Below, one piece after another: positions 63,250-64,000 of a DNA stretch of 64,000 bases; position 1 is the stretch's first letter; each line of letters opens with the position of its first letter. Under the pieces are notes generated by a model, which did no database searches, was not told where the DNA came from, and saw only the letters and a program-made list of their open reading frames with translations. Position numbers and translations under genes: made by a program. Location: contig NC_080075.1 in the NCBI RefSeq assembly GCF_949987535.1, positions 7,486,606-7,550,605 on the forward strand. The letters run 5' to 3'. The stretch is from Balaenoptera acutorostrata (Eukaryota; Chordata; Mammalia; Artiodactyla; Balaenopteridae).

Positions 63250-63459
63250 AAGGTGATCACAAAGCACCGAACTGACCTCCCTGTGCTATGCGGCTGCTTC
63301 CCACTAGCTATCTGTTTTACATTTGGTAGTGTATATATGTCCATGCAACTCTCTCACTTCGTCCCAGCTTACCCTTCCCCCTCCCCGTATCCTCAAGTCC
63401 ATTCTCTATGTCTGCGTCTTTATTCCTAACCTGTGCCTAGGTTCATAAGAACCTTTTAT

Positions 63460-63999
63460 TTAGATTCCATATATATGTGTTAGCATACGGTATTTGTTTT
63501 TCTCTTTCTGACTTACTTCACTCTGTATGACAGACTCTAGGTCCATCCACCTCACTACACATAACTCAATTTCGTTTCTTTTTATGGCTGAGTAATATTC
63601 CATTGTATATATGTACCACATCTTCTTTATCCATTCATCTGTCAACGGACACTTAGGTTGCTTCCATGTCCTGGCTATTGTAAATAGAGCTGCAATGAAC
63701 ATGGTGGTACATGACTCTTTTTGAATTATGGTTTTCTCAGGGTATGTACCCCATAGTGGGATTGCTGGGTCGTGTGGTAGTTCTATTTTTCGTTTTTTAA
63801 GGAACCTCCATACTGTTCTCCATAGTGGCTGTATCAATTTACATTCCCACCAACAGTGCAAGAGAGTTCCCTTTTCTCTATACCCTCTCCAGCATTTGTT
63901 TGTAGATTTTCTCATGATGCCCATTCTAACTGGTAGGAGGTGATACCTCATTGTAGTTTTGATCTTCATTTCTCTAATGATTAGTGATGTTGAGCATCC
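63460..63999 (-). pseudogene. L1 ORF2p C-terminal fragment, open to the window edge
   Basis: The minus frame is open from the edge to a stop at 63460-63462, at least 179 codons (first Met in view at 63969). It encodes the cysteine-containing C-terminal part of L1 ORF2p, with '[20 protein letters not shown]', '[20 protein letters not shown]' and '[20 protein letters not shown]', ending '[10 protein letters not shown]'. ORF2p is the L1 endonuclease/reverse transcriptase; this segment lies after the RT domain. The uninterrupted frame indicates a fairly recent insertion. Whether the rest of ORF2 is intact cannot be seen. Confidence 0.9.
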
Positions 64000-64000
64000 T

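Larger units (their letters stand above)
63079..64000 (-). mobile_element. Younger L1, minus strand, runs off the window edge
   Basis: Poly(T) at about 63079-63090 is followed by the antisense 3' UTR ('aacatctttattgtagtata', 'gtgatcacaaagcaccgaac', 'ccatgcaactctctcacttc'). ORF2 runs from 63460 to the edge. The left flank 'ttactagattt' is presumably one target duplication copy; its partner lies outside. It shares the same 3' UTR type as the 52.5 kb copy. Total length is unknown. Confidence 0.95.

Overview
This 64 kb window is mammalian nuclear DNA, most likely from a cetacean (whale or dolphin). The evidence is its retroposons: three full-length-type tRNA-derived CHR SINEs and one short CHR-1-like SINE, all ending in the tRNA-like text 'gcgccaccaggg' or a close variant, plus several copies of the L1 3' end typical of whale genomes. 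I saw no BovB LINE, no ruminant Bov-tA or ART2A, and no Alu, which argues against ruminants and primates. Species and locus cannot be named from the sequence alone.

I find no convincing host protein-coding gene, exon or structured RNA gene. The longest reading frame is 171 codons and looks like chance. The only translated segments with recognisable protein similarity are L1 ORF2 remnants. The window is best read as intergenic or deep intronic DNA.

Layout: 1-6.4 kb is mostly unique, with an A16T16 palindrome, an L2-like tail and an old L1 3' piece. 6.4-7.6 kb holds a CHR SINE followed by an old plus-strand L1 tail. 7.6-14.3 kb is unique. 14.3-15.5 kb has two SINEs. 16.9-20.9 kb is purine-rich sequence of uncertain origin. 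20.9-22.0 kb has an AT-rich possible conserved noncoding block and a small CpG-rich block. 22.7-26.1 kb is an old minus-strand L1 interrupted by a mariner-type MITE and a younger L1 tail. 26-44 kb is mainly unique, with L2 and MIR relics, a MER1-type hAT element with target duplications and a short L1 tail. 44.3-45.4 kb is a dense patch of old repeats and microsatellites. 45.4-57.4 kb is mostly unique, with a 14-bp minisatellite and a 5'-inverted (twin-primed) L1. 57.5-61.9 kb is a CHR SINE followed by a composite of old L1 pieces. From 63.1 kb to the edge there is a younger L1 whose ORF2 C-terminus is still open.

All eight younger retroposons that I can orient (four SINEs, four L1 tails) lie on the minus strand. 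L1 copies that survive inside introns tend to be antisense to the host gene, so this could hint at a plus-strand transcription unit spanning the window. That is inference only. I found no new biological system. The most informative items are the twin-primed L1, the hairpin MITE, the unexplained CpG-rich block and the orientation bias. Family names come from remembered consensus text, not from a database search, and boundaries of old repeats are approximate.
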